A stretch of DNA of 64,000 nt from Affinirhizobium straminoryzae (lineage in GTDB: Bacteria; Pseudomonadota; Alphaproteobacteria; Rhizobiales; Rhizobiaceae), in NCBI RefSeq assembly GCF_007004135.1, contig NZ_VJMG01000004.1, positions 84,312 to 148,311 of the forward strand, read 5' to 3'. Position 1 is the stretch's first letter. Each line of letters opens with the position of its first letter. Shown piece by piece: positions 46,148-55,411 of the stretch. The translations under genes and the position numbers were made by a program. The notes beneath the pieces were generated by a model. That model was not told the DNA's origin. It saw only the letters and a program-made list of their open reading frames with translations, and did not search any database.

Positions 46148-46972
46148 ATGGCCAATGACGTCGATACCGTAGCCTACGAAGTGCGCGATAACATCGCCTG
46201 GGTACGCTTCAACCGTCCGGACAAGCGCAATGCGATGAGCCCGACGCTGAACCGCACCATGATGCAGGTGCTGGACGAACTGGAATTCCGCGAGGATGTG
46301 GGCGTACTGGTGCTGACGGGCGAGGGCAGCGCCTGGACCGCCGGAATGGACCTCAAGGAATATTTTCGCGAAAGCGAAGGCGAGGGTCTGAAGGGCGTCC
46401 GCCGCTCGCAGCGGGAAAGCTATGGCTGGTGGCGCCGCCTGCGCTGGTACCAGAAGCCGACGATCGCCATGGTCAATGGCTGGTGCTTCGGTGGCGGCTA
46501 TGGCCCGCTGTTTGCCTGCGACCTCGCCTTTGCCGCCAATGAATCCAAGTTCGGCCTCTCCGAAATCAACTGGGGCATCCTGCCGGGCGGTGGTGCCACC
46601 AAGGTGGCTGTCGAACTCCTTCCCTTCCGCAAGGCCATGTATCACGCCATGCTCGGCGAGCCGATCGACGGCAAGACAGCCGCCGACTGGGGGCTCGTGA
46701 ACGAAAGCCTGCCACTGGCGGACCTCGAGGCAAGGGTGACGGAGGTCGCCAAAAAGCTTCTTGAGAAAAACCCGGTCGCCCTCAAGGCCACCAAGGATGC
46801 CGTGCGCCGCGTCGGCGTCATGACCTATGACGATGCCGAGGATTATCTCGTGCGGGCGCAGGAAGCCGCCAATTCCTACGACCCGGAGGGCCGCAAGGAA
46901 GGTATCCGCCAGTTCATCGATGAGAAGAGCTACAAGCCGGGCCTCGGCGCCTACGACAAGTCGCGCAACTGA
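46148..46972 (+). CDS. ech: p-Hydroxycinnamoyl-CoA hydratase/lyase
   Basis: Crotonase-fold enzyme of 274 residues converting feruloyl-, caffeoyl- or coumaroyl-CoA to the benzaldehyde and acetyl-CoA. It matches the HCHL subgroup closely: RPDKRNAMSPTLNRTMMQVL, TGEGSAWTAGMDLKEYFRES, TIAMVNGWCFGGGYGPL and FGLSEINWGILPGG, the Glu of SEINWG being the catalytic residue of HCHL. The C-terminal YKPGLGAYDK is also typical. The gene is divergent from marR. The feruloyl-CoA ligase and vanillin dehydrogenase that usually accompany it are not adjacent. Confidence 0.92.
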   Translation: MANDVDTVAYEVRDNIAWVRFNRPDKRNAMSPTLNRTMMQVLDELEFREDVGVLVLTGEGSAWTAGMDLKEYFRESEGEGLKGVRRSQRESYGWWRRLRWYQKPTIAMVNGWCFGGGYGPLFACDLAFAANESKFGLSEINWGILPGGGATKVAVELLPFRKAMYHAMLGEPIDGKTAADWGLVNESLPLADLEARVTEVAKKLLEKNPVALKATKDAVRRVGVMTYDDAEDYLVRAQEAANSYDPEGRKEGIRQFIDEKSYKPGLGAYDKSRN

Positions 46973-46983
46973 CACGCAGCCAC

Positions 46984-47062
46984 GGCCGCCATGGCGGCCA
47001 GCCTGACGAAGCCCATCAGAATGGATCGCCGCCGGTTCTCATGCCGGCGGCGATCTTCGTTT
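46984..47062 (+). terminator. Two hairpins after ech, the second a terminator
   Basis: GGCCGCCATGGCGGCC (46984-46999) is a 16-bp perfect palindrome. It is followed by a 12-bp perfect stem GATCGCCGCCGG / CCGGCGGCGATC (47024-47055) with an 8-base loop and TTCGTTT. The remaining bases up to 47300 hold no gene and no clear promoter; the segment 47255-47300 is AT-rich. Confidence 0.75.
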
Positions 47063-47300
47063 CAGGGCCACCGACCGCTCGACGCCGCCTGGACCGCGCC
47101 GAGTCTCGAACCATGCCACTGCCCATTTTATCCAAAAAAGTTATACTGGCTGTGAAACCTTCGGCGGCCTTGCGCGTTTGGGGCCTTCGGAAGCCGGCAT
47201 GGCTGCCGCCTCTTGTCGCATCAAAGGGACCAGCAGCGGTTGAGACCTGTTGATAGTTACCATTATTCGTTTTTAATATCAGTCGTTTATCTTAATAAGC

Positions 47301-48263
47301 ATGTCTGGAAGCAGCATGAAGTTCGGGGGAATTCGCGTGCACGAGCCCGAAATGGGACGGCCCGCCGGTTACGGCAGCAGAGTGATGTCCCGCATCAGCA
47401 TGTCGGATGCATTGCGGATGGTCGGCATCAGCAAGCTTGTACTTCATGCATGGGAGCGGCGCTATGAACGCCAGCTCGCCGAACGCACCGATACCGGACG
47501 CCGCTACTTTACCCCGAGGCAGGTCGAACATCTGAAGCTCCTGAAGCAGTGCACGGATGCCGGGCACCGGATCGGTTCGATCATTGATCTTCCGCCGGCG
47601 GAACTGGCGGCGCTGGTGCGCGCCCATGAAAAGCGCGCCTCACTTGCTCCGCTGATGGACGCCATCCTGCAGATGGACGCCGCCGGCATGAAGGCGCAGC
47701 TTGCCGCGCATCTGGCGGCGGAAGGCCCCGCCCAGTTTGCCAAGGAGACAATCGCGCCCCTGATGCGGGAAGTCGGTCGCCAGTGGAGCGACGGCTCGCT
47801 GTCGATTGCCTCCGAACACATGGTCTCCGCCGAGGTTCGCACCATGCTGGCCGCCTGCCTCGACGCGTTGCCGCCGGACCAGATGCCGGTGCGGGCCGTG
47901 GTTTCCACCATGGAGGGAGAGCAGCATGAGATCGGCTCCATGCTCATCACCCTGCTCGCCCGGCAGGCCGGCATTGGCGCGCTCTACCTTGGTCCGGACC
48001 TGCCGGTCGAAGAAATCATTCGCGCCGCCTGCGCCTCGAAGGCCGGCATCATCTGCCTGAGCAGCCTTTACGGTCGGCTAAGGGTGCTGGAACCCAAGCT
48101 TGTGGCGCTGCGCAGCAAGCTGGACGACACGGTGGAACTCTGGATCGGCGGCCCGGGCTTTACCGACATTCGCCAAATGGACGGCGTTCGCCATTTCACC
48201 GATGTGGCAAGCTTCGAAGACGCAGCGCGCGCCGCAGCGCAACGCGCACAGCTGACGGACTGA
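47301..48263 (+). CDS. MerR family regulator with cobalamin-binding domain (CarH/LitR type)
   Basis: Regulator of 320 residues. A MerR-type winged helix spans about 30-100 (SMSDALRMVGISKLVLHAWE, then RYFTPRQVEHLKLLKQCTDA). A helical B12-cap domain (about 110-190) contains W-x9-EH in WSDGSLSIASEH, and a B12-binding Rossmann domain follows with ExHxxG in EQHEIG. These are the residues that hold adenosylcobalamin in light-sensing CarH/LitR proteins. Start is uncertain: ATG at 47301 or 47316. No target operon is adjacent, so the regulon is unknown. Confidence 0.85.
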   Translation: MSGSSMKFGGIRVHEPEMGRPAGYGSRVMSRISMSDALRMVGISKLVLHAWERRYERQLAERTDTGRRYFTPRQVEHLKLLKQCTDAGHRIGSIIDLPPAELAALVRAHEKRASLAPLMDAILQMDAAGMKAQLAAHLAAEGPAQFAKETIAPLMREVGRQWSDGSLSIASEHMVSAEVRTMLAACLDALPPDQMPVRAVVSTMEGEQHEIGSMLITLLARQAGIGALYLGPDLPVEEIIRAACASKAGIICLSSLYGRLRVLEPKLVALRSKLDDTVELWIGGPGFTDIRQMDGVRHFTDVASFEDAARAAAQRAQLTD

Positions 48264-48575
48264 AATCCAGTTCAAGGCATACAGCGCGTTACCCCCAGGG
48301 CACAGCGCCATTCCTTCGGGGAGGACGCGACGCCTGCTGGATGTTCCATTGGAAAGAGCCATGCAGGCCGAGCACCGCGTCCTTCTGTGCCAGCGCGATC
48401 TCATCCTTGCAGGATCGAAACGCAGCTACGGGGCATCTCCACCGGCGCAGGCGTAAAACCGCCGGATAAATATACAAGATACACCTAAATTAGGGACTTG
48501 TTTTCATTTTGTCTATATTTCTGGCTGCGACGGGCGAGGTGTGCCCGTGCGCGTCAGGTCGGCCGGAGGTAGGGC
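48264..48575. other. Intergenic region between MerR and chemoreceptor genes
   Basis: No gene supported. The last 110 bases become AT-rich (around 48460-48525, TATATT at 48514) and probably contain the chemoreceptor promoter, but no -35/-10 pair is convincing. Confidence 0.45.
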
Positions 48576-50282
48576 ATGGGTTTGGAATCGATCATCGGAA
48601 GCAGGAATACGGCAAAGCTCTCGGCGCTTGATGCGTTGAAGGCCAATGTGATGGTGGCCGATGCCCAGCTCAACATCATCTACATGAACCCTGCCGTGGT
48701 CGATCTCCTTCAGGAGGCGGAGAATGATCTCAAGAAAGATCTGCCCCGCTTTTCCGTTGCCACCCTGATCGGCAGCAATATCGACGTCTTCCATAAGAAC
48801 CCCTCGCACCAGCGCTCCATGCTGGCGAGCCTGCGGGAGCGTCACGCCGCCACGATCCGTATCGCCAACCGCATGTTTGACCTGCTCGTCACCCCCCTGA
48901 AGAAGGGTGGCAAGACCATCGGTTTCGTCGTGGAATGGGCCGATGCGAAGGAGCGCCTGCTGAACCTCGATTACGCCGCGCAGATTGCCGCAATCAGCCG
49001 CTCGCAGGCGATCATCGAATTTACCGTCGACGGTCAGATCATCGGTGCCAACCGCAACTTCCTGGACACCATGGGGTACGGCTCGGTGGACGAAATCCGC
49101 GGCAAGCATCACAGCATGTTCGTGACCCGGGAATTCGCCGCCAGCGCCGAATACGCCGCGTTCTGGAAGGAACTCGTGGAAGGGCGCTACCAGGCCGCCG
49201 AGTTCAAGCGCGTGACGCGCGACGGGCGCGAGATCATCATCGCCGCCTCCTATAACCCGATCCTCGATCTTGAGGGCAAGGTGGTGAAGATTGTGAAATT
49301 CGCCACCGACGTGACCAAGCGCGTCAACACCGTGTCTGCCCTTGGGGAAAGCCTGAAGCGTCTCTGCTCCGGCGATTTCGGCTTCCAGCTGAACGAGCCC
49401 TTTGCGCCGGAGTTCGAGTTTCTCCGGCATGACCTCAACCGGTCGGTGCGGCAATTGTGCGAAACCTTCCAGCGCATCTCCGAAAGCGTCATGCTGATCG
49501 GCAATGGCACGCGGGAGATCAGCCAGGGCGTTGCGGACCTCTCCAAGCGGACGGAATCCCAGGCTGCCAATCTGGAAGAAACGGCGGCGGCGCTGGAAGA
49601 AATCACCCAGAATGTATCTTCCTCCGCCCAGCGCGCACAGGACGCCAGGGACGTGGCCTCCAAGGCGAAGATCAGTGCCGAGCAATCCGGCGCCGTGGTG
49701 TCGCGAGCCGTCGATGCGATGAGCCGCATTGAGGATTCCTCCGGAAAGATCTCCTCAATCATCGGCGTCATCGATGAAATCGCCTTCCAGACCAACCTTC
49801 TGGCGCTGAATGCAGGGGTGGAAGCCGCGCGTGCCGGCGAGGCGGGCCGCGGCTTCGCTGTTGTCGCGCAGGAAGTCCGCGAACTTGCACAGCGCTCTGC
49901 CAAGGCGGCGCGGGAAATCAAGGACCTCATCCAGAACTCCACGACGGAGGTGGCGAGCGGCGTGAAACTGGTGAGCGATACCGGTGGGGCCCTCAAGGCG
50001 ATCAGCCAGCTGATCGTCGAGATCAACGATCATGTGGAGGCCATTTCTACCGCCGCGCGTGAACAGTCGACAGGACTCACCGAAGTCAATGGCGCGGTCA
50101 ACAGCATGGACCAGTCCACGCAGCAAAATGCGGCCATGGTCGAACAGAGCAGCGCCTCCGCCTCGACCCTGACCTCGGAAACCCATAAGCTCAGCCAGAT
50201 GATTGGCCAGTTTCGCCTGACGCAGGACGGCGCCTCCAGCCTTTCACGCTCGTCCGGCCCCTATTCCAGCCGGGCTGCATAA
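48576..50282 (+). CDS. Soluble PAS-PAS methyl-accepting chemotaxis protein
   Basis: Chemoreceptor of 568 residues without membrane segments, so cytoplasmic. Two PAS domains lie at about 18-125 ([20 protein letters not shown]) and 140-260 ([20 protein letters not shown]). A HAMP-like linker region is followed by the signalling hairpin whose tip is [20 protein letters not shown] then [20 protein letters not shown]. No C-terminal receptor-tether pentapeptide is evident. GGAGG precedes the ATG. It probably senses redox or an internal ligand via PAS. Confidence 0.9.
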   Translation: MGLESIIGSRNTAKLSALDALKANVMVADAQLNIIYMNPAVVDLLQEAENDLKKDLPRFSVATLIGSNIDVFHKNPSHQRSMLASLRERHAATIRIANRMFDLLVTPLKKGGKTIGFVVEWADAKERLLNLDYAAQIAAISRSQAIIEFTVDGQIIGANRNFLDTMGYGSVDEIRGKHHSMFVTREFAASAEYAAFWKELVEGRYQAAEFKRVTRDGREIIIAASYNPILDLEGKVVKIVKFATDVTKRVNTVSALGESLKRLCSGDFGFQLNEPFAPEFEFLRHDLNRSVRQLCETFQRISESVMLIGNGTREISQGVADLSKRTESQAANLEETAAALEEITQNVSSSAQRAQDARDVASKAKISAEQSGAVVSRAVDAMSRIEDSSGKISSIIGVIDEIAFQTNLLALNAGVEAARAGEAGRGFAVVAQEVRELAQRSAKAAREIKDLIQNSTTEVASGVKLVSDTGGALKAISQLIVEINDHVEAISTAAREQSTGLTEVNGAVNSMDQSTQQNAAMVEQSSASASTLTSETHKLSQMIGQFRLTQDGASSLSRSSGPYSSRAA

Positions 50283-50345
50283 TACCCACCCATCGTCACC
50301 ATGTAAGGCGTCAACAGCACCCGGCGGCGGGGCAGAAGGACGGAG

Positions 50346-50705
50346 ATGCAGAACGACATCGAAATGCGCCTTGAGATCGCCAGCGAGATCATGGAGCGGC
50401 TGGTCAACCAGAACCTGTTGCTCGTCGGACGGATCATGGCACTGGAAAACATCGCTGCCTATGCAGTTGCGCAGCAGTTTTCCGGAGAACGCATCGATCG
50501 CGATGGATTATCCCGCTTCGTGGCCGAAGTCAGCGGCACGGCGGTGCGCATCTCGGATGCCATGCATGGCGCCTTCACCGACGACACGCGTCCGCTCGAA
50601 CTGCCGAAGACCATGGAACGAGTGCTCTCGATGGCGGAGGCAATCTGCGACGCCCGAAGCGGGCAGGGCCTGCCATCGCCTGTGCAGCTCCAGCGTCTCA
50701 GCTGA
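50346..50705 (+). CDS. Hypothetical protein
   Basis: Protein of 119 residues that was not recognised. It is mostly helical, begins MQNDIEMRLEIASEIMERLV, and has no signal peptide, membrane segment or Cys motif. AAGGACGGAG immediately precedes the ATG. It lies 63 bases downstream of the chemoreceptor on the same strand and may be co-transcribed. Its stop abuts the convergent lysG stop. No function is proposed. Confidence 0.65.
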   Translation: MQNDIEMRLEIASEIMERLVNQNLLLVGRIMALENIAAYAVAQQFSGERIDRDGLSRFVAEVSGTAVRISDAMHGAFTDDTRPLELPKTMERVLSMAEAICDARSGQGLPSPVQLQRLS

Positions 50706-51611
50706 TCAGCCAGACGCAACCAGGCGCGACCGGGCAACAGACAGCACATGCCGTGTCAGCGCCTCCAGCGGCGCGGCCGCCAGCCGGCTCACCTGCCAGA
50801 ACAACGGCACATCCACGGGCGTGCCGGCGACAAGCTCCACCAGACGGCCCGAGGCAAGGTGGCCGGCGGTCAGCAGATCCGGATTCATGCCCCACCCCAT
50901 GCCACTCAGGCACGCCTCGACAAATCCTTGCGTCGACGGCAGCCAGTGCGTGGGTGGGGAGGTGTCTATGTCCATTGTTTCGGCGAGCCAGCGGAGCTGC
51001 AGCCCGTCCTTGCGATTGAAGGTCAGAAGCGGAGCACGCGCGAGACGCTCCCGCGTCACCCCATCTGCAAAGTGGCGGCTGATAAAGGTGGGAGAGGCCG
51101 TCGCCCGGTAGCGCAGGATGCCGAGCGGGCTCTGCCGGCACCCCTGCACCGGCCGGCTCATCCCCGTCACGGCCGCCAGCACCTCGCCGCGCTCCAGCCA
51201 GGCGGCCGTATGGTCCTGATCATCGACAGCGATATCCACGAGATAACCCGTCTCGCGGCTGAAGTTCGCGACCGCCTCCAGAAACCACGTGCCGAGGCTG
51301 TCGGCATTGGTGGCGATCCGCACCGTCACCGGTCGGGTGTCGACGCTGCCACCATCCAGAGCAGGCAGCTTCTCGAGAAGATCCGTTTCCAGCATCGCCA
51401 CCTGATCCATGTGCCGACAGAGCCAGGCCCCCTTCTCCGTCGCGGTGCAGGGCGTACCCCGCACCACCAGCACGGTCCCCAGCCGATCCTCCAACTGCCT
51501 GACGCGCTGGGAAACGGCCGAGGGCGTGACATGTAGCTGCCGTGCGGCACGCTCGAAACTGCCGGTGCGGATCACTGCGGCGACGGCGCGCAGCGAGAGA
51601 TAGTCGAGCAT
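50706..51611 (-). CDS. lysG: LysR family regulator, LysG/ArgP type
   Basis: Regulator of 301 residues. The helix-turn-helix spans about 1-60 (GSFERAARQLHVTPSAVSQR), and the effector domain is of the ArgP/LysG kind (VTVRIATNADSLGTWFLEAV). It is divergent from lysE with about 95 bases between, the standard arrangement in which LysG with bound lysine or arginine activates the exporter gene. Confidence 0.9.
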   Translation of the reverse strand: MLDYLSLRAVAAVIRTGSFERAARQLHVTPSAVSQRVRQLEDRLGTVLVVRGTPCTATEKGAWLCRHMDQVAMLETDLLEKLPALDGGSVDTRPVTVRIATNADSLGTWFLEAVANFSRETGYLVDIAVDDQDHTAAWLERGEVLAAVTGMSRPVQGCRQSPLGILRYRATASPTFISRHFADGVTRERLARAPLLTFNRKDGLQLRWLAETMDIDTSPPTHWLPSTQGFVEACLSGMGWGMNPDLLTAGHLASGRLVELVAGTPVDVPLFWQVSRLAAAPLEALTRHVLSVARSRLVASG

Positions 51612-51706
51612 GATGTCATTAGCTCCGCTTCATCTGGATTAGGAGGATTAAGTAGCGCGAAAGCCGTGCGCACGCTATGGCGGCATCACCACGGAGACAC
51701 TGCCTC

Positions 51707-52312
51707 ATGATATCTGCCGCCGTTACCGGCTTCAGCACTGGCCTCAGCCTGATCCTCGCCATCGGCGCCCAGAATGCATTTGTCCTGCGTCAGGGCCTGA
51801 TGCGGCAGCACGTGCTTGCAGTCTGCCTCACCTGCGCGCTCTCCGATGCGCTGTTGATCGCGATCGGCGTGACGGGCTTCCGGCAGATCGCCGCCCTGCT
51901 GCCCTGGCTCGATCCGGCCATGCGGCTGGGGGGCGCAGCCTTTCTGCTGGCCTATGGCGCCCGCAGCCTGTGGTCGGCCTGGCACTCCACCTCGGTTCTC
52001 CGCCCGGAGGGAGCAGCAAAGACCGCCTTCGGCCCGACGGTTGCCACCTGTCTGGCGCTGACCTGGCTCAATCCGCATGTCTATCTCGACACCGTGGTGC
52101 TGCTTGGCACGGTCTCGACACGCTTTGCCGGCGCAGAAGCCGCTTTCGCTGCGGGCGCAACGGCGGCCTCCTTCACCTTCTTCTTCTCGCTCGGCTTCGG
52201 CGCCGGCTGGCTGCGCCCCGTGTTCCAGAGACCGGCAAGCTGGCGGGTGCTGGAAGCCGGCATCGGGCTGGTCATGTGGCTGATCGCGCTGAAGCTTGTC
52301 ATGGGGTCGTGA
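51707..52312 (+). CDS. lysE: Lysine/arginine exporter LysE
   Basis: Inner-membrane amino-acid exporter of 201 residues with about six hydrophobic segments. It has the LysE signature GFSTGLSLILAIGAQNAFVL and the TWLNPHVYLDTVVLLG loop. The start at 51707 has GGAG about 10 bases upstream; ten upstream in-frame residues were rejected. It prevents toxic build-up of basic amino acids, for example during peptide import. Confidence 0.92.
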   Translation: MISAAVTGFSTGLSLILAIGAQNAFVLRQGLMRQHVLAVCLTCALSDALLIAIGVTGFRQIAALLPWLDPAMRLGGAAFLLAYGARSLWSAWHSTSVLRPEGAAKTAFGPTVATCLALTWLNPHVYLDTVVLLGTVSTRFAGAEAAFAAGATAASFTFFFSLGFGAGWLRPVFQRPASWRVLEAGIGLVMWLIALKLVMGS

Positions 52313-52351
52313 GACCGGGGCACCGGCGGCATGACGCCGTTGATGGCGTTG

Positions 52352-53758
52352 CTAACGGATGCCGCCCAGCACACGGGCCAGCCAGCGCGACAGCAAGCCC
52401 CAGGGCGGCCCAAGCCGTTCGAACATATTGACCGGACCGATCGTCATCACCGCGCGCGCATGGCTGAAGCGCCGAAAGCCGGCCTCCCCGTGATAGGCCC
52501 CCATGCCGCTTGGACCGATGCCGCCGAAAGGCAGATTGTCCTGCGCGACATGCAGCAGCGTGCCGTTGACAGTCACGCCGCCGGAAATCGCCGAAGACAG
52601 GACCGTCTCCTGCACCTGCCGGTCATGGGTGAAGAGATAGAGGGCCAGCGGACGTGGATGGGCGCGGATATGGTGGAGAGCCTCGTCCAGATCCGCATAA
52701 CCGATGACAGGCAGAACGGGACCGAAGATTTCCTCGCGCATCAGCAGGCTCCCGGCGGGTGGTTCGATCACCACCGAGGGCGCCATCTTTGCCGAAGCCG
52801 CGTCGACCGTTTCTCCATGCGTCAGGATCGTGCAGCCGGCGTTCAGCGCCTCCTCCAGCGCCGCTGCCAGCCTTTGCCGCTGCCGGGCGGAAAGAAGTGC
52901 AGAGTAGTCCGGATTGTCGGCGAGCGTCGGATACCGGCGGCGCATGGCTTGGATCATCGCCTCGGCAAAGGCCTGCACCTGATGCTTCGGCACCAGCGCA
53001 TAATCGGGAGCGATGCAGGTCTGGCCGGCATTCAGCATTTTCCCAAGAGCAATCGAGCCTGCGGCCTTGTCCAGCGGATAATCCGGCGCCACGAGCGCGG
53101 GCGACTTGCCGCCAAGCTCAAGGGTGACCGGCGTCAGGTTCTCGGCGGCGGCCCGCATCACGGCACGCCCGACACCCGTCGACCCCGTGAAGAGCAGGTG
53201 ATCGAAGGGAAGCGCCGAAAAGGCTTCGGCAACCTCCACACCGCCGGTCATGACGGCGACCTCGTCCGGTGAAAAGGTTTCGTCGATCAGCCGGAACAGC
53301 AGCGCCGAGAAGGCTGGCGTCAGTTCCGACGGCTTCAGCATGACGCGATTACCTGCCGCCAGCGCATCCGTGAGCGGTGCGACGGATAACAGCAGCGGGT
53401 AATTCCAAGGCGAAATGATGCCAACCACGCCGAGCGGCTGATGGCGCACCTCCGCGCGGGCCGGCTGAAACACGATATCGACGGCGCGCCGCCTCGGCCG
53501 CATCCAGCCCGCCACATGGCGCCGGGCGTGGCGCAGGGCCCGAATGGCCGGGAGCAGTTCCAGCAGCCGCGTCTCGTCATGGGAGCGGTGCCCGAAATCC
53601 TGCGCGATGGCCCCGGCAATGGCATCGGCATTGGCGACCAGGCGCTTTTCCAGGCGCCGCAACGCGGCACGGCGCGCGGCAAGATCCGGCGCGGGCTCTC
53701 GCCGGGAGGCCGCATGCTGCCTGTCGAAGATTGCGCGCATTGTCGTCTGCCCGTTCAT
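52352..53758 (-). CDS. Coniferyl-aldehyde dehydrogenase-type aldehyde dehydrogenase
   Basis: NAD(P)-dependent aldehyde dehydrogenase of 468 residues. The cofactor loop is FTGSTGVGRAVM, the catalytic Glu lies in LELGGKSPALV and the catalytic Cys in LNAGQTCIAPDY. IISPWNYPLLLSVAPLTDAL and the C-terminal hydrophobic segment place it with coniferyl-aldehyde and long-chain aldehyde dehydrogenases. Its ATG overlaps the GMC stop by four bases, so the two enzymes likely act in sequence: alcohol to aldehyde to acid. Confidence 0.88.
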   Translation of the reverse strand: MNGQTTMRAIFDRQHAASRREPAPDLAARRAALRRLEKRLVANADAIAGAIAQDFGHRSHDETRLLELLPAIRALRHARRHVAGWMRPRRRAVDIVFQPARAEVRHQPLGVVGIISPWNYPLLLSVAPLTDALAAGNRVMLKPSELTPAFSALLFRLIDETFSPDEVAVMTGGVEVAEAFSALPFDHLLFTGSTGVGRAVMRAAAENLTPVTLELGGKSPALVAPDYPLDKAAGSIALGKMLNAGQTCIAPDYALVPKHQVQAFAEAMIQAMRRRYPTLADNPDYSALLSARQRQRLAAALEEALNAGCTILTHGETVDAASAKMAPSVVIEPPAGSLLMREEIFGPVLPVIGYADLDEALHHIRAHPRPLALYLFTHDRQVQETVLSSAISGGVTVNGTLLHVAQDNLPFGGIGPSGMGAYHGEAGFRRFSHARAVMTIGPVNMFERLGPPWGLLSRWLARVLGGIR

Positions 53759-55353
53759 GGCTGTCCTTCCAGAATGAGATCGGCCGCCTTCTCGCCAATC
53801 ATCGCGGTGGGTGCCTGCGTGTTGCCGCTGATCAGTGTCGGCATGATCGAGGCATCGGCCACCCGCAGCCCGGCGATGCCCCTGACCCTCAGGCTGGGAT
53901 CGACGACGGAGGCGGGGTCGGCGCCCATCCTGCAGGTGCCGACGGGATGATAGATGGTATCGGCCCGCGCCCGGATCATCGCCCTCAGCGCCGCCTCGTC
54001 GTGCACATCCACCGGATAGAGCACGCGGCCACGATGGCGGGCCAGCGGCTCGGCGGCAAAGATGCGGTGGACGATGCGGGCGCCTGCCGCCAGAAGATCG
54101 AGATCGGCAGGTTCCGACAGGAAGCGTGGATCGATCTCGGGGGCGCGGTGCGGATCGGCGGAGGCAAGCCGTACCGTGCCCCGGCTCTGCGGCCTCAGCA
54201 CGCAGACATGCAGCGCCGCACCGGTTGCGGCATGGAAGCGGCGGCCGTGATCATCCACCAGTCCCGTGCAGAAATGCAGCTGCAGATCGGGGCGGTTTAT
54301 GTCCGGGCGACTGCGGATGAAACCGCCCGCCTCGGCAACATTGCTGGACAGGATGCCGGTGCCCCGCCGCAGGTAGGGAAGGGCGCCGGAAAGAATTTCG
54401 CCGAGCACTGTCGGTGTGTAGCCCAGCAGGCCTCGGCCGCGCAGCGCCACATTCAGCGTATAATCCAGATGATCCTGCAGGTTTTCGCCGACAGTCGGGA
54501 CATCGCGGATCACCGGAATGCCATGGCGGACGAGATGCGCCGCCGGGCCGATGCCGGACAGCATCAGCAGTTGCGGAGAAGCAATCGCACCGCCGCAGAG
54601 GATCACCTCCCGCCGGGCCTCAAGCCGGCGCTCACCGCCCGGCCCATGCACCACGACACCGGTGGCGCGTCCCTCGGTGATTACGATGCGCAGCGCCCGT
54701 GTCTTCGTCAGCACCTCCAGATGTGCGGGATAGGGTGGATTGCCCAGATAGGCACGAGCGGCATTCAGCCTCCGGCCCTTCTTCTGGAACACCTGATAGA
54801 GACCGATGCCCTCCTGCTGCGGACCGTTGAAATCAGGATTTTCGTCAAGGCCGCAGGCAAGGGCGGCCTGGATAAAGTCCTGCGAGACCGGACTTGGCGA
54901 GGCAAGATCGGAGACGACAAGCGGGCCCTCCGCCCCATGCCAGGCGTCTGCACCGCGCAGATTGGCCTCTGCCCGCTTGAACAGCGGCAAGACATCCGCA
55001 AAGCACCATCCGGCACAACCGAGACTAGCCCAGTGGTCGTAATCCTCCGGCTGACCGCGCACGTAGATCATCGCATTGATCAGGCTCGATCCGCCCAGGC
55101 CGCGGCCGCGCGGCACATACCCGCGCCGCCCCTGCAGCCCCGGTTGCGGAACTGTCTGCAGCGCATAATTCTCGCCGTTGCGGAAGGGAACCCTGAGCGC
55201 GATGCCGGCCGGCACCTGCGACAGCAGTGACGGGCGTCCACCGCCCGCCTCCACGAGGATGATCCTTGGAGACAATGGGGATGCCGCAAGCCGGGCAGCC
55301 AGCGCTGCCCCGGCGGGTCCGGCGCCGATGATGATGTAATCTGCCTCGTTCAT
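53755..55353 (-). CDS. GMC family flavin oxidoreductase (alcohol dehydrogenase/oxidase)
   Basis: FAD-dependent alcohol oxidoreductase of 532 residues. The dinucleotide fold is YIIIGAGPAGAALAARLAAS, the first GMC signature RGRGLGGSSLINAMIYVRGQ, and the active-site His is in YHPVGTCRMG with a later Asn in GNTQAPTAMIGEKAADL. The ATG at 55353 gives the canonical N-terminus; 30 upstream residues were rejected. The substrate is unknown; the coupled aldehyde dehydrogenase suggests an aromatic or long-chain alcohol. Confidence 0.88.
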   Translation of the reverse strand: MNEADYIIIGAGPAGAALAARLAASPLSPRIILVEAGGGRPSLLSQVPAGIALRVPFRNGENYALQTVPQPGLQGRRGYVPRGRGLGGSSLINAMIYVRGQPEDYDHWASLGCAGWCFADVLPLFKRAEANLRGADAWHGAEGPLVVSDLASPSPVSQDFIQAALACGLDENPDFNGPQQEGIGLYQVFQKKGRRLNAARAYLGNPPYPAHLEVLTKTRALRIVITEGRATGVVVHGPGGERRLEARREVILCGGAIASPQLLMLSGIGPAAHLVRHGIPVIRDVPTVGENLQDHLDYTLNVALRGRGLLGYTPTVLGEILSGALPYLRRGTGILSSNVAEAGGFIRSRPDINRPDLQLHFCTGLVDDHGRRFHAATGAALHVCVLRPQSRGTVRLASADPHRAPEIDPRFLSEPADLDLLAAGARIVHRIFAAEPLARHRGRVLYPVDVHDEAALRAMIRARADTIYHPVGTCRMGADPASVVDPSLRVRGIAGLRVADASIMPTLISGNTQAPTAMIGEKAADLILEGQP

Positions 55354-55394
55354 GATCCCTGCGTCCTCCCACGCACAGGCAAGGCTAACAAAAA

Positions 55395-55408
55395 TGACGG
55401 ATGCGTCA
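55395..55408. promoter_or_regulatory. Operator-like repeat TGACG-GATG-CGTCA before GMC gene
   Basis: Five-bp perfect arms with a 4-base spacer lie between the TetR stop and the GMC start. On the minus strand the repeat begins TTGACG, a good -35 box, so a bound repressor would block a GMC promoter. A matching -10 box is weak. Confidence 0.45.
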
Positions 55409-55411
55409 ATT

